Part shown: one piece after another, positions 1 to 7,212 of the stretch
Position numbering within the stretch: the first letter of the stretch is position 1
Layout of the letters: each line of letters begins with the position of its first letter
Assembly (NCBI GenBank): GCA_013286985.1
Contig: JABDEQ010000029.1
Location: 1 to 28,333, forward strand
DNA length: 28,333 nucleotides
Direction of reading: 5' to 3'
DNA from: Bacteroidota bacterium
Lineage (GTDB): Bacteria; Bacteroidota; Bacteroidia; Sphingobacteriales; Sphingobacteriaceae
Program-made: the position numbers and the translations under genes
The notes under the pieces: generated by a model
Told to the model about the DNA's origin: nothing
Seen by the model: only the letters and a program-made list of their open reading frames with translations
Database searches by the model: none

Positions 1-176
1 AGCCATTATACAATCGTAGAAAACCCGGTACAAGGTGGGAAAAATGCGGGCCGGCGTTCAACACGCAAGAAAACCGCAGATAGTTTTATATCCGCAAATA
101 GTAAAGTGAGCAATGCATTTTTTTTCATAATCTTTTGATTTTTAAGAAAGATGCCCTCAAAACCATTTAAAAAAAT

Positions 177-184
177 TATTTTTG
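177..184 (+). promoter_or_regulatory. possible -7 promoter box of the sigma-factor gene
   Basis: TATTTTTG matches the Bacteroidota -7 consensus TAnnTTTG. It lies only 10 bases before the ATG at 195 and no TTTG -33 box sits 19-21 bases upstream, so the leader would be almost absent. The rest of 1-176 shows no gene that I can support. Confidence 0.25.
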
Positions 185-194
185 CCACCCCATA

Positions 195-764
195 ATGAGC
201 TTTTTTTTCAAACCAATTAAAACCGATGATGCAGCTAATGACACTCTGCTCAATAACTACCGCAAAAACGGCGATCTGGTTGTGTTAGGGAAGCTGTATG
301 AAAACTTTTTACCACTGGTATATGGTGTTTGCTTAAAATACCTGAAAGATGAAGAGCTGGCTAAAGATGCTGTGATGGGAATATTTGAGGAACTGGTAAC
401 CAAAGTAAGACAGCATGATATTAAGCAATTCAGAAGCTGGTTATACGTGTTGAGTCGCAATTACTGCCTGATGCAATTGCGTCGCGACAAAAAGATGGAG
501 CTGGTTAATTTAGATGAAGTTGTGGAATTTACATCTTTTTTGCATCCTGATGATAATAACAGGGAAGAGGCTATGGCTGCGCTTGAAAAATGTATGGACA
601 AATTACCGGTCACGCAAAAACAAAGTATCAGCTTGTTTTATTTAAAAGAAAAGTGCTACAAGGAAATAGTTGAATTGACGGGATTTAGCTTGAACGAGGT
701 AAAGAGCTATATTCAAAACGGGAAACGCAATCTTAAAATTTGTCTGGATAAAAGCAGTGAGTAA
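195..764 (+). CDS. ECF-type RNA polymerase sigma-70 factor
   Basis: A 189-residue extracytoplasmic-function sigma factor that would direct RNA polymerase to a small regulon. Region 2 is visible around residues 35-75 (FLPLVYGVCLKYLKDEELAKD, typical core-binding and -10 helices). Region 4 is at about 130-185 (LPVTQKQSISLFYLKEKCY, then a helix-turn-helix). The length is normal for the group. The ATG at 195 is the only suitable start. The stop codon lies inside the next gene: the two overlap by 8 bases (757-764), so they are almost certainly co-translated, as is usual for a sigma factor and its membrane-bound regulator. In Bacteroidota such pairs often respond to outer-membrane or TonB-linked signals, but the inducing signal cannot be read from this sequence. 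Confidence 0.9.
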   Translation: MSFFFKPIKTDDAANDTLLNNYRKNGDLVVLGKLYENFLPLVYGVCLKYLKDEELAKDAVMGIFEELVTKVRQHDIKQFRSWLYVLSRNYCLMQLRRDKKMELVNLDEVVEFTSFLHPDDNNREEAMAALEKCMDKLPVTQKQSISLFYLKEKCYKEIVELTGFSLNEVKSYIQNGKRNLKICLDKSSE

Positions 765-2103
765 AAGCGATACAGATATATTGATGATCAGGAAGTATCT
801 TAATGGAGAGCTTGATGCCCGGGCTATGCACCAATTGGAAAAGCGCGCACAGGACGATCCGTTTTTAATGGATGCTATTGAAGGTTATGAAAGTGCGCAA
901 CCCAACCAGCAGCCTCAATTAAATGAACTTGCTGAACGCTTGCACAACCGCGTTGCCCGTAAAAACGCCCGGATCATTCCTTTTAGAATGATAGGCATTG
1001 CTGCAACGGTATTAATTGTACTTTCTGTTGGCGGATGGTGGCTGTATATTAAAAAGCCATCTGAGAAGCCCCTGGTGGCCAATATTATTGCGCCGCTACC
1101 TGAAAAAAAGTCAAACGATTCTGTAAAAGCGCCTATTGCGGATAAAACTCAAGCTTCAGCTTTCAGTCCGGCACCACAAAAAAAACAATACGCCAGGGTT
1201 GTGCGCCAAAAAGAAGCTCATGCAGTAGTAGTTCAGCCTGTAATTGCTGCCGATGTTGCGGCAGTGCCCCCGGCCAATAATCCGGCGGCGGCTGATTCAA
1301 CGCCGTTAAATGAAATGGTGGTAATGCAGTATACCACAGAACCCAAAAAACAATATAAAGCCGTTGCAAAGAACGATACCGTTATCAGCACAGCTCTTGG
1401 CATTAAAAAAATGGCTACAGCTACCGATAAACTATTGCAGGGAAAGGCAGCCGGCGTAACCACTAATCCTGCTCAATACAATGCGCCTGCGGGCAGCAAC
1501 CATATATATGACAGCAATTACCTGGCAAAAGCTTACCTAAAAGGCCGCGTTATTGCTAAAAACGATGGTGCCCCGCTGGCGGGTGTAAGCATTAGGGTGG
1601 CGGGCACAAATAAAACAGCCCAAACAGATATTGATGGTCGTTTTAAAATCCCGGTTGATAGTGGCAAAGCCAATAAACTGGTCATAAATTACATAGGATT
1701 TCAAACAGCGACGGTTACTACCGGCAATCGCGATTCCTTAAAAACAATTGCCCTTCAGCCTAATAATAACGCGTTAAGTGAAGTTGTTGTTACAGATTAT
1801 TCGTCGCAAAATAAGGACGCTGGCAACAATGTGTATACGGCTGCCCGACCGCAGGATGGGTGGACCGCCTTGAAAAAATATTTACAGCAAAATGCCGTTT
1901 CGCCCGATGATAAAAACGGCACCGTAAAACTTGCCGTAACTATTGCAGCCAACGGAAACATCACCAACATTAAAGTGGTAAAAGGATTAAGCACCGCTAC
2001 CGATCAAAAGGCTATCGATTTAATAAACGATGGACCCATGTGGTCGGGTAGTTCTGATGGCAAACCGCAAACCGTAACCGTTCACGTTAAATTTGGCAAT
2101 TAG
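757..2103 (+). CDS. anti-sigma-like membrane protein with carboxypeptidase-regulatory and TonB C-terminal domains
   Basis: A 448-residue protein starting with GTG at 757 inside the sigma gene; an in-frame ATG follows at 784. Order of parts: a short cytoplasmic segment (about 1-72) with the MIRKYLNGELDA-type motif common in Bacteroidota anti-sigma proteins; one membrane helix (about 74-97); a low-complexity periplasmic linker; a stretch resembling the start of SusC receptors (LNEMVVMQY at 184-192, then STALGIKK at 211 and LLQGKAAGV at 226-234); a CarboxypepD_reg-like beta domain (about 262-335); LSEVVVTDY at 340-348; and a TonB C-terminal domain (about 368-448). No classical zinc-binding anti-sigma motif is present. 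Inference: it holds the upstream sigma factor at the inner membrane and reaches toward outer-membrane receptors. The overlap with the sigma gene supports this, but binding is unproven. Confidence 0.8.
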   Translation: MSKSDTDILMIRKYLNGELDARAMHQLEKRAQDDPFLMDAIEGYESAQPNQQPQLNELAERLHNRVARKNARIIPFRMIGIAATVLIVLSVGGWWLYIKKPSEKPLVANIIAPLPEKKSNDSVKAPIADKTQASAFSPAPQKKQYARVVRQKEAHAVVVQPVIAADVAAVPPANNPAAADSTPLNEMVVMQYTTEPKKQYKAVAKNDTVISTALGIKKMATATDKLLQGKAAGVTTNPAQYNAPAGSNHIYDSNYLAKAYLKGRVIAKNDGAPLAGVSIRVAGTNKTAQTDIDGRFKIPVDSGKANKLVINYIGFQTATVTTGNRDSLKTIALQPNNNALSEVVVTDYSSQNKDAGNNVYTAARPQDGWTALKKYLQQNAVSPDDKNGTVKLAVTIAANGNITNIKVVKGLSTATDQKAIDLINDGPMWSGSSDGKPQTVTVHVKFGN

Positions 2104-2109
2104 TTTATT

Positions 2110-2844
2110 TTATAAATGCTTGCTATCAGCAAAGGCAAATACTTTTTGCATTAATGGCGATGGGCGCGCGCCGATATTTTTCCGGATATTTAATTCTTCC
2201 TGCGCTATTTCATAAAATAAACCATCAATAGCTTTTTGGGTAACGTAGGCATTAATGTCGGGGTTTATTTTGCTTACAAAAGGCACTTTATTGTATTCGT
2301 TAGCTACATCAGCATAATATTTTGTTGCGCCTACCTTATTTAAACTGGCCTGAACAATGGGCTTAAAAGCAATTGTCAACTGGGCACTGGTGGTTCGCTT
2401 AAAATACTGGGTTGCTGCATCCTGACTGCCGAGTAAAATATTAGTGGCATCCTCCAGCGACATATGCTCAATAGCGCTTATAAATATAGGCTTGGCTTGT
2501 TTGGCCGCATCTTCGGCGGCGCGGTTCATCGATAGTATGGCATCATCGCACATTTTACCCAAACCAAGTCCGCGTAATGTTTTTTCGGCCTTTTGAGCTT
2601 GCGGCGGAAAAAGGATTTTTACTGCTGCATTTTTAAAAAAACCATCAACAGCCGATAATTGATCTGCGCTTTTTGCGGTACCTTGTTGCAGGGCTTGTTT
2701 TAAAGCGCCGGCAATTTCAAATGGAGAAGGATCCTGAGCTAATTTAATGGTCCTGATTTCAGTATGATAGTTATTAACGGGACTATAGCTGCAAAGGCTA
2801 ATTGAAATTACCATTGAGGGGATCAGCAAAAATTTAGTTTTCAT
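2110..2844 (-). CDS. DUF4197 domain protein, probably exported
   Basis: Recognised as a DUF4197 family protein of unknown function, about 245 residues from the ATG at 2844. An upstream GTG at 2910 would add 22 residues, but the ATG gives a proper N-terminal hydrophobic signal (MKTKFLLIPSMVISISLC), so it is preferred. A cysteine near residue 18 could be a lipoprotein site, but the residue before it is Leu, which is atypical for a lipobox. The family core includes GLGLGKMCDDAILSMNRAAEDA and a C-terminal helix with QKAIDGLFYEIAQEE. The gene converges on the TonB-like gene, with only six bases between the two stops. It lies downstream of the phosphate transporter on the same strand after a 134-base gap, so co-transcription is uncertain. 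Confidence 0.75.
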   Translation of the reverse strand: MKTKFLLIPSMVISISLCSYSPVNNYHTEIRTIKLAQDPSPFEIAGALKQALQQGTAKSADQLSAVDGFFKNAAVKILFPPQAQKAEKTLRGLGLGKMCDDAILSMNRAAEDAAKQAKPIFISAIEHMSLEDATNILLGSQDAATQYFKRTTSAQLTIAFKPIVQASLNKVGATKYYADVANEYNKVPFVSKINPDINAYVTQKAIDGLFYEIAQEELNIRKNIGARPSPLMQKVFAFADSKHL

Positions 2845-2978
2845 GGGTATAGCTGTTTGAATAGTGTGATGATTTTTTAAGACGACTTTAAATAAACGCT
2901 GTTGCGCCACTTATCTTATGCAAGATAATGCAACAAATATTCATCAGCCAAAATAAAGAAATTTATGCGCAGTTAAAA

Positions 2979-3989
2979 CTAAAGCACCACTCTTAATATA
3001 GCAAATACACCCGCGGCAATTAAGGCTGAAATAGGGATAGTGATAATCCAGGCCCAAATAATGTTTATGGTTAAGCCCCACCGAACAGCCGACAAACGTT
3101 TGGTTAGGCCTACACCCACAATTGCGCCTGTTGTAGTATGTGTAGTTGATACCGGGATACCAAATTGCTGCGTAAAAAACAAAGTTATGGCAGCCGCCGT
3201 TTCGGCGCTTACGCCTTCAAGTGGAGTAATCTTGGTAATCCTTGAGCCCATTGTTCTAACAATTTTCCATCCGCCAGACATCGTGCCCAGTGCAATGGCC
3301 GAGTAACATGCCAGCGGAATCCAGTTAGGCATTGGGTCGCCGGCTTTTATAATATGCGATGTAAATATGGCTACATACAATATGCCCATTACCTTTTGCG
3401 CATCATTACCGCCATGCGCAAAGCTTAACGCGGCCGATGATACTAGCTGAAGCCTTTTAAACCAACGTTCGGCAACCGAGGGCCTTGCATTTTTGCAGAT
3501 GTGTAATATAATAATGGTTACCGTATAAGCTACCACCAGGCCGATAAACGGAGCCAATACAATGTATGCCAAAATGGTGAGTATATAATGCATGTTAACC
3601 GCACTTAAGGCACTTGAACCCATATACAGTGCATTGGTAATACCCGCCCCGGCAAAGCCACCAATAAGCGTATGCGATGAGCTGGAAGGAATACCAAACC
3701 ACCACGTTATCAGGTTCCACGTTATAGCTGCAATTAAGCCTGCCAGTATTACATTCATGGTAACAAAATGCTCCTGCACTATTTTGGAAACGGTATTGGC
3801 AACTTTATGATCTTTTACAAAAAAGTAAACCAAAAAGTTAAAGGTAGCAGCCCACATTACCGCCTGAAAAGGCGTTAATACCTTTGTTGATACGATGGTG
3901 GCTATGGAGTTGGCTGCATCATGAAACCCATTGGTATAATCAAATATCAGGGCAAGGCAAACAACAACAATGAGTATGGGTGTAATCAT
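2979..3989 (-). CDS. pitA: PiT-family inorganic phosphate transporter
   Basis: A 336-residue inner-membrane transporter that takes up inorganic phosphate (or metal phosphate) with cations. Both halves of the family's internal duplication are visible: GFHDAANSIA at 21-30 and AHGGNDAQK at 191-199. Each is followed by its PSSSSHT-type (101-107) or PVSTTHT motif. About ten hydrophobic segments are present. The ATG at 3989 lies 9 bases after the stop of the DUF47 gene, so the two form an operon. The DUF47 partner is known to accompany PiT transporters widely and is thought to regulate them. The gene symbol reflects family membership, not a tested substrate. Confidence 0.92.
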   Translation of the reverse strand: MITPILIVVVCLALIFDYTNGFHDAANSIATIVSTKVLTPFQAVMWAATFNFLVYFFVKDHKVANTVSKIVQEHFVTMNVILAGLIAAITWNLITWWFGIPSSSSHTLIGGFAGAGITNALYMGSSALSAVNMHYILTILAYIVLAPFIGLVVAYTVTIIILHICKNARPSVAERWFKRLQLVSSAALSFAHGGNDAQKVMGILYVAIFTSHIIKAGDPMPNWIPLACYSAIALGTMSGGWKIVRTMGSRITKITPLEGVSAETAAAITLFFTQQFGIPVSTTHTTTGAIVGVGLTKRLSAVRWGLTINIIWAWIITIPISALIAAGVFAILRVVL

Positions 3990-3998
3990 TTACTGTGT

Positions 3999-4649
3999 TT
4001 ATGCGTTTTTAACTAATATTGATTCCATAACATTTGCAGCATCCTCGCACATATCTGTCGCTGTTTCTAACACTGATAGTATTTCTTTATATTTTATAAG
4101 GCGTATAGCATCCTTTTCGTACAAAAACAAATCAGCCACGGCACGGTCAAAAACGTAATCGGCCTGGTTTTCAACGCTATTTATCCGGATACATGAATCA
4201 GCTATGCTGCGTACGTTTTTTAAATCTTTCAGTTCTCGTACTGCTTTTTCAAGTTCTATGCTTCCCTGCAAGGTAAGTTCTGATAGTTTAACGATATGTT
4301 CGTTAAAATCATCAATACGATACAAGCTCATGCGGTTTGCCGCACCCTGAATATAATCGGCTACATCATCAATAGCTGATGCCAGTGCATGTATATCTTC
4401 GCGGTCAAATGGGGTAATAAAATTTTTGCCCAGCTCCAGGTAAATCTGGTGGGTTATTTCATCGCCTTTGTTCTCTAATTTATCAATTTGTTTAAACAGT
4501 TCTTCGCGTGTAGCCGGGTTGTCGGATTTCACGGTTTCAACCAGTATAGTAGCCATGGCTACAGCATTGCTCGCCGCCTGCTCAAATAATGGAAAAAACA
4601 CTTTTTTGTCCTTCGGAACAAAGTATTGAAAGATGCTGTTTAATGACAT
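3999..4649 (-). CDS. DUF47 / PhoU-like partner of the PiT transporter
   Basis: A 216-residue all-helical cytoplasmic protein of the DUF47 (PhoU-like, TIGR00153-type) family. Visible marks are FITPFDREDIHALASAIDDVADYI in the middle and repeated E/D-rich helices that in PhoU-like proteins bind metals. Its place directly before the PiT gene (9-base gap) is the standard arrangement. It probably controls phosphate uptake through PiT rather than acting as an enzyme. The start ATG at 4649 lies about 18 bases downstream of a TACCTTTG -7 box and about 35 bases from a paired TTAACA repeat, described separately, so this pair may have its own phosphate-responsive promoter inside the histidine-kinase operon. 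Confidence 0.9.
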   Translation of the reverse strand: MSLNSIFQYFVPKDKKVFFPLFEQAASNAVAMATILVETVKSDNPATREELFKQIDKLENKGDEITHQIYLELGKNFITPFDREDIHALASAIDDVADYIQGAANRMSLYRIDDFNEHIVKLSELTLQGSIELEKAVRELKDLKNVRSIADSCIRINSVENQADYVFDRAVADLFLYEKDAIRLIKYKEILSVLETATDMCEDAANVMESILVKNA

Positions 4650-4666
4650 TTTTTGTTGAATTTGGG

Positions 4667-4674
4667 CAAAGGTA
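4667..4674 (-). promoter_or_regulatory. -7 promoter box for the DUF47-PiT operon
   Basis: Reading the minus strand, TACCTTTG fits TAnnTTTG exactly. The expected start of transcription is near 4660, giving a leader of about 10-15 bases before the ATG at 4649. There is no TTTG -33 box at the usual spacing; the paired TTAACA repeats occupy that place instead. Confidence 0.5.
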
Positions 4675-4683
4675 ACCTTGCAA

Positions 4684-4700
4684 TGTTAAATTAATGTTAA
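4684..4700 (-). promoter_or_regulatory. possible Pho box: two TTAACA repeats at 11-bp period
   Basis: On the minus strand TTAACA occurs at 4700-4695 and again at 4689-4684, separated by TTAAT, which gives an exact 11-bp step. PhoB and PhoP boxes in E. coli and B. subtilis are direct repeats with this period, and TTAACA fits the B. subtilis form. The second repeat ends 9 bases before the -7 box, where a response regulator could replace a missing -33 element. The gene behind it is a phosphate transporter operon. The site overlaps the last codons of the histidine-kinase gene. Confidence 0.5.
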
Positions 4701-5761
4701 TTTTTAAGAACGGGAATGTTAGGCAAATGTAAAGACTGCCTTGATTTTTGCAAAGTGAAACCAAAAGTTGATCCCAAACCTTCTGTACTGCGAACATTAA
4801 TAGTTTGCTCATGCGCTTCAACAATGTGCTTCACAATGGCAAGCCCCAGTCCCGAGCCGCCTATCTGCCTTGATCGGCTGGTATCAGTCCTGAAAAAGCG
4901 CTCAAATAAGCGGGGAAGGTATTTTTCTTCAATTCCTATACCATCATCGGTCACCTCAACCAACACCTGATCGTGCAATTCGAACAAACTTACAGAGGTG
5001 CTGCCTTCTTCATTTCCGTATTTAAAAGAGTTGTCGATAAGGTTAACCAGCACCTGGCGGATCTTTTCGCGGTCGGCATTTACCAAAATCGGTTCATCAT
5101 ATTTTTGCTTAAATATTAATTTAATGTTATGCTGCCTTGCCTTAAGTTCCATCGACTCAAAAACCTCCTTAATCAGGTCATTGATCTTAAACCGGGTAAG
5201 GTTAATCGGGATCTCGCCCGATTCTAATTTGGAAATTTCGTCAAGGTCTTTGATAAGATAGCTTAACCTGTCAACATTTTTGGCTGCCTTGGCTAAAAAC
5301 TGGCTTGCCATTTCCTTATCTTCAAAGTCATCATCCTGCAGGGCTTCAATATAACCTTGTATGGCAAAAAGAGGAGTTTTAAATTCATGCGAGATATTCG
5401 ACAAAAAATCACGCCTGAATTTTTCCTGCCTGCGCAGTTCGTCAATTTCGCTCTTTTTTAGGCGGGCCCATTCCTTTACTTCGGCCTCTACATCGTTTAT
5501 CGGGTCGGCACTTACATGTTCGCCCAGGGCATCGCGCAAATCCCGGCCAAGCTTTAGGTTATGAATGAGCTTGTAGATGATTTTGATTTTTGAATAAACA
5601 TATTTTTCTATCAGGTAATAGAAAACAATAAAACTGGTGCAAATGGTAACAGCAAACGTTATAAACACATAATACCAGCTATGCTGAAAATAATAGTTAA
5701 CCGCCGAAAGCGTAACGGCAACTGCCGCTGCGTTAATTAATACAAGTATCCTGAATTTCAT
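4697..5761 (-). CDS. PhoR-like membrane sensor histidine kinase
   Basis: A 354-residue sensor kinase. Two membrane helices near residues 5-22 and 30-51 are joined by only a few residues, so there is no real periplasmic sensor domain; sensing is more likely within the membrane or through a partner. The HisKA phosphorylation motif is SNISHEFKTPL with His125. The ATPase domain has the N box NLIDNSFKYG, the G1 box DDGIGIEEKY, and G2 GGSGLGLAIV near residue 300. No response regulator gene is next to it, so its partner is encoded elsewhere. It precedes the DUF47-PiT pair on the same strand (47-base gap), which together with its PhoR-like architecture suggests phosphate control. The start is the ATG at 5761, with a heptad repeat array just upstream. 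Confidence 0.88.
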   Translation of the reverse strand: MKFRILVLINAAAVAVTLSAVNYYFQHSWYYVFITFAVTICTSFIVFYYLIEKYVYSKIKIIYKLIHNLKLGRDLRDALGEHVSADPINDVEAEVKEWARLKKSEIDELRRQEKFRRDFLSNISHEFKTPLFAIQGYIEALQDDDFEDKEMASQFLAKAAKNVDRLSYLIKDLDEISKLESGEIPINLTRFKINDLIKEVFESMELKARQHNIKLIFKQKYDEPILVNADREKIRQVLVNLIDNSFKYGNEEGSTSVSLFELHDQVLVEVTDDGIGIEEKYLPRLFERFFRTDTSRSRQIGGSGLGLAIVKHIVEAHEQTINVRSTEGLGSTFGFTLQKSRQSLHLPNIPVLKN

Positions 5762-5775
5762 ACTTGTAAAGTTAC

Positions 5776-5810
5776 GATTAGAGATTAGAGATTGGAGGCC
5801 GGAGATTAGT
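5776..5810 (+). repeat. five-heptad array (GATTAGA type)
   Basis: Five consecutive 7-base units starting at 5776, 5783, 5790, 5797 and 5804. The first two are GATTAGA, the third GATTGGA, the fourth GGCCGGA and the last GATTAGT. The array begins 15 bases upstream of the start codon of the histidine-kinase gene. It has no coding potential. Confidence 0.7.
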
Positions 5811-5830
5811 TATTTAATTGTTAAGTGTAC

Positions 5831-5862
5831 AAAAAAATCGCCCCCGGTTATCCGGAGGCGAT
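5831..5862 (-). terminator. rho-independent terminator after the small secreted-protein gene
   Basis: Stem between 5837-5847 and 5852-5862 with one mismatch in eleven pairs and a TTAT-type four-base loop. On the minus strand it is followed by seven T residues (5837-5831). It is placed just past the stop at 5901. Confidence 0.8.
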
Positions 5863-5900
5863 GCATGGTTTAAATTTAAGAATGTTATACTGTTTGCCGG

Positions 5901-6278
5901 TTACTGCATTACGATGAATGATTTTGAAGAACCTTCGTGGTAAACCGCAATATTCTCTTTTATAGTTTGATGTTTAACAGTTACTTCAAGGCTATATGTA
6001 CCGTCTTCCAGGTTGGTAAGTATATAGCCTTTTTCCATTGACTTAAAAGCAGGCATTACGTCTTTGTACACCACGTTTTTATTTTCATCATAAACAATTA
6101 CAACTGCTTTGCTGGGGGTACTGCCGTCAACCTTTACTTCAAGGCCTTTTAATGATGGTAATGATGAAAGAGTGATGGTTGCTTTTGATGGTGGAACTGC
6201 CGCTTTTGATGGAGTTACTGCAAAAACGCTTGCACTTGCTAATAATAATAAAGCTGTTATTTTGATTGATGTTTTCAT
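5901..6278 (-). CDS. small secreted protein, beta-sandwich-like, unknown function
   Basis: I do not recognise a named family with certainty. From the ATG at 6278 the protein has 125 residues. A TTG at 6389 would extend it but puts charged sequence before the signal peptide, so it is rejected. The N-terminus MKTSIKITALLLLASASVFA is a clear signal peptide. A short PSKA motif recurs three times (before, inside and after the first strand). The rest alternates short beta strands (VVIVYDENKNVVYKD, GTYSLEVTVK) as in DUF3244-like or other Bacteroidota secreted beta-sandwich proteins. It ends in KSFIVMQ without a sorting domain. It has its own terminator and stands alone, so it is probably a single-gene unit. 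Confidence 0.7.
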   Translation of the reverse strand: MKTSIKITALLLLASASVFAVTPSKAAVPPSKATITLSSLPSLKGLEVKVDGSTPSKAVVIVYDENKNVVYKDVMPAFKSMEKGYILTNLEDGTYSLEVTVKHQTIKENIAVYHEGSSKSFIVMQ

Positions 6279-6619
6279 GATTTTTAATTTTTTAATGTTT
6301 TTATATAAATTGTTGTTATTTCCTTTTGACACATCAAAGGAACGGCAACTTTTTACACTAAAAAAATAAACTAGACCACCACCGATCAAGTATAGACCAA
6401 CCCGCCATTTGAGTCGGCAAACCCTTTTAATGTGTTAATTATTAGCATAATATGATTTTATCGACTCAAAATGGCATTTCATCGGTGTGCTTTTGTTGTT
6501 GATAGGAAATTGTCTTGTTTTACGTCGCCCCGGGGCCACAGCTACTAAACTCATAAAAGATCTTTCAACGCTATGCCGGAAATCTAATCTCTAATTAACC
6601 AACCTCTAATCACCAATCC
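6279..6619. other. 341-base intergenic region with a long imperfect inverted repeat
   Basis: No gene is supported here. The main structure is an imperfect hairpin at about 6379-6487. The outer arms are CACCGAT and ATCGGTG. The inner arms are GCCATTTGAGTCG (6404-6416) and CGACTCAAAATGGC (6463-6476), which pair with one bulged base. The loop is AT-rich. The segment 6584-6618 is a heptad array. 6279-6345 is AT-rich and should hold the promoter of the small secreted-protein gene, but I find no TAnnTTTG match. Confidence 0.5.
6584..6618 (-). repeat. five-heptad array at the yceI stop codon
   Basis: On the minus strand, 7-base units GATTGGT, GATTAGA, GGTTGGT, then TAATTAG and AGATTAG run from 6618 down to 6584. 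They start immediately after the yceI stop. The last two units are shifted by one base, so the period is less strict than in the other arrays. Confidence 0.55.
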
Positions 6620-7153
6620 CTATTTGCCCACCTCCGCATCAATGGTAACCGTCACTTCATCACTCATTACCATACTGCTGCTGCCCAGCCCAAAATCAAC
6701 GCGGTTTATTTTAAATGTACCGGTAAATTCACTACTGGTTGCTTTATCGGCATAGGTAAAAGGAATTTCTACTTGTTTGGTTTTGTCTTTAATAGTCAAA
6801 TTAAATACACCGGTATAGTTGTTACCGCTTTTATGTTTAAACGATACAGATTTTAGGCTAATTTTAGGATAATGAGCCAGATCAAAAAAATCTTCGCCCC
6901 GTAAATGCTCATCGCGCATAGAGTTGTCAGTGTTTATGGTATTAACATCGACAGATGCTTCCAACGTTGCAGAAGCAAGATCTGCAGGGTTAAATTTTAT
7001 ATTAGCTTGTAAGCCGCCAATGGTGCCATTAGTATTTACACCAAGGTTTTTTATTTTAAAACTGATGATTGAATGCGTTATGGTGTTTTGGGCCGAAGCA
7101 AAACCTGCAATGACTAATACAATAGCAGTAATTAGGAAAAATATTTTTTTCAT
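6620..7153 (-). CDS. YceI-family periplasmic lipid-binding protein
   Basis: A 177-residue YceI-family protein. These proteins form a lipocalin-like beta barrel that binds polyprenoid or similar amphiphilic molecules in the periplasm; the natural ligand here is unknown. A signal peptide is clear (MKKIFFLITAIVLVIAGFASA, cut before Gln). The family core is visible as SIISFKIKNLGVNTNGTIGG, the MRDEHLRGEDFFDLAHYPKI block and a late INRVDFGLGSS motif. The length is usual. The gene follows the porin gene on the same strand after 59 bases, so the two could be co-transcribed and share the operator described upstream of the porin. Confidence 0.9.
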   Translation of the reverse strand: MKKIFFLITAIVLVIAGFASAQNTITHSIISFKIKNLGVNTNGTIGGLQANIKFNPADLASATLEASVDVNTINTDNSMRDEHLRGEDFFDLAHYPKISLKSVSFKHKSGNNYTGVFNLTIKDKTKQVEIPFTYADKATSSEFTGTFKINRVDFGLGSSSMVMSDEVTVTIDAEVGK

Positions 7154-7212
7154 CAGTCAAATAACGCAGTTTTTAATAAAAAAGCCTGCGCGGTGTAATT
7201 TTTTATTGCTGG

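Noticed and set aside
6..188. 60-codon minus-strand frame before the sigma factor
   Set aside because: It needs a GTG start, has no recognisable domain and overlaps the expected upstream region of the sigma gene.
4582..4824. 80-codon minus-strand frame across the kinase/DUF47 junction
   Set aside because: It overlaps the ends of two well-supported genes in another frame and has no domain.
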